From the NCBI GenBank assembly GCA_035656095.1, contig DASRTE010000050.1, forward strand, positions 1-6,347: a DNA stretch of 6,347 nucleotides. Reading direction: 5' to 3'. This document shows positions 5,920 to 6,347 of this stretch, one piece after another (positions within the stretch are counted from its first letter, which is position 1; each line of letters starts with the position of its first letter). The notes beneath the pieces were generated by a model that worked only from the letters and a program-made list of their open reading frames with translations, ran no database searches and had not been told where the DNA came from. A program made the translations under genes and the position numbers. The stretch is from DASRTE01 sp035656095 (lineage in GTDB: Bacteria; Actinomycetota; Actinomycetes; Jiangellales; Jiangellaceae).

Positions 5920-6347
5920 GTGACGGTGCGGGTCGGCTTCTACGGCGCTGGGTTCGTCAGCAGAATCCATGTCTCGGCGCTCGCCGCCAGCCGTGTCGAC
6001 AACCAGATCGTCGCCGTCCACGACCCTGACGAGGGGCGGGCCGCGAGCTTTGCAGCCGAGCACGGCGCCGTCGTCGTGGGCGAGGACGAGCTCCCCGGGC
6101 TCATCGATGCGGTCTATGTGACGGCTTGGACGGCGGCGCACGCGCGCCTGGTCGACAAGGCAGCGGCCGCCGGTGTGGCCGTGTTCTGCGAGAAGCCGCT
6201 GGCGTTCGACGCCGCGACGGCGGAACGGATGGCGGCCACGGTCGCGCGCGCCGGCGTCGTCAACCAGGTGGGCCTCGTCCTGCGGTTCCTGCCGTCGTTC
6301 CGCTGGGTGCGTCAGCTGGTCAGCGACGAACGGGCGGGGCGCGTGCT
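5920..6347 (+). CDS. Gfo/Idh/MocA-family NAD(P)-dependent oxidoreductase (partial, C-terminus outside window)
   Basis: The first 142 residues of a cytoplasmic dehydrogenase are present; family members oxidise or reduce sugars, inositols and similar polyols. The Rossmann fold begins at once: VGFYGAGFVSRIH (5-17) holds the GxxGxG-type dinucleotide loop, followed by IVAVHDPD (30-37) at the end of the second strand, where the cofactor ribose is bound. FCEKPLA (89-95) contains the family's Glu-Lys-Pro motif, whose Lys is usually catalytic. GTG 5920 is chosen because the fold starts there and GAGGGTGAG (5908-5916) lies just upstream. The frame is open further upstream through a VOC-like remnant, so a longer start cannot be wholly excluded. 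The substrate cannot be read from this part. It has no obvious role in glycopeptide resistance and is probably the chromosomal flank of the van-type operon. Confidence 0.88.
   Translation, partial: MTVRVGFYGAGFVSRIHVSALAASRVDNQIVAVHDPDEGRAASFAAEHGAVVVGEDELPGLIDAVYVTAWTAAHARLVDKAAAAGVAVFCEKPLAFDAATAERMAATVARAGVVNQVGLVLRFLPSFRWVRQLVSDERAGRV

Noticed and set aside
1..6347. tRNA or rRNA genes, CRISPR arrays, insertion-sequence ends or attachment sites
   Set aside because: No cloverleaf, spaced repeats, transposase frame or terminal inverted repeats were seen by eye.

Overview
The window is GC-rich, with dense GTG starts, strong third-position G/C bias and actinobacterial protein families (an FTDVEGST-type class III cyclase, Streptomyces-like VanR/VanS). 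It most likely comes from an actinomycete. I cannot name the genus from sequence alone.

Layout. Positions 1-787 (minus strand) hold the 5' part of a class III nucleotide cyclase gene that runs off the left edge. A 137-base divergent intergenic region (788-924) follows. It carries a good sigma-70-type promoter for the cyclase, placed so that the mRNA would be leaderless, and a tandem GTATCG repeat at 11-bp spacing that could be a response-regulator operator. Five tightly packed plus-strand genes occupy 925-5530: a membrane-anchored VanY-type D,D-carboxypeptidase, a PLP-dependent alanine/serine racemase broken by a one-base frameshift in a C5 run, a D-Ala-D-Ala/D-Ser ligase, a VanR-type response regulator and a VanS-type sensor kinase. 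Start/stop overlaps and short gaps suggest one operon. After it (5531-5919) there is no intact gene, only a two-ended fragment of a glyoxalase-like protein. The fragment reads in frame into a Gfo/Idh/MocA oxidoreductase that starts at 5920 and leaves the window on the right.

How the genes work together. VanR/VanS would sense a glycopeptide or cell-wall stress and switch on the operon. The racemase would supply D-Ser or D-Ala, the ligase would make the altered or extra dipeptide terminus, and VanY would trim D-Ala from normal pentapeptide precursors outside the membrane. No D-lactate dehydrogenase (vanH) or VanX dipeptidase is visible. The content therefore resembles D-Ala-D-Ser systems (VanC/E/G logic) more than D-Ala-D-Lac systems, but with a soluble racemase and an extracytoplasmic VanY in place of a membrane VanT and a cytoplasmic VanXY. 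The vanRS half uses Glu codons very differently from the ligase, which suggests an operon assembled from two sources. D-Ser specificity is inference.
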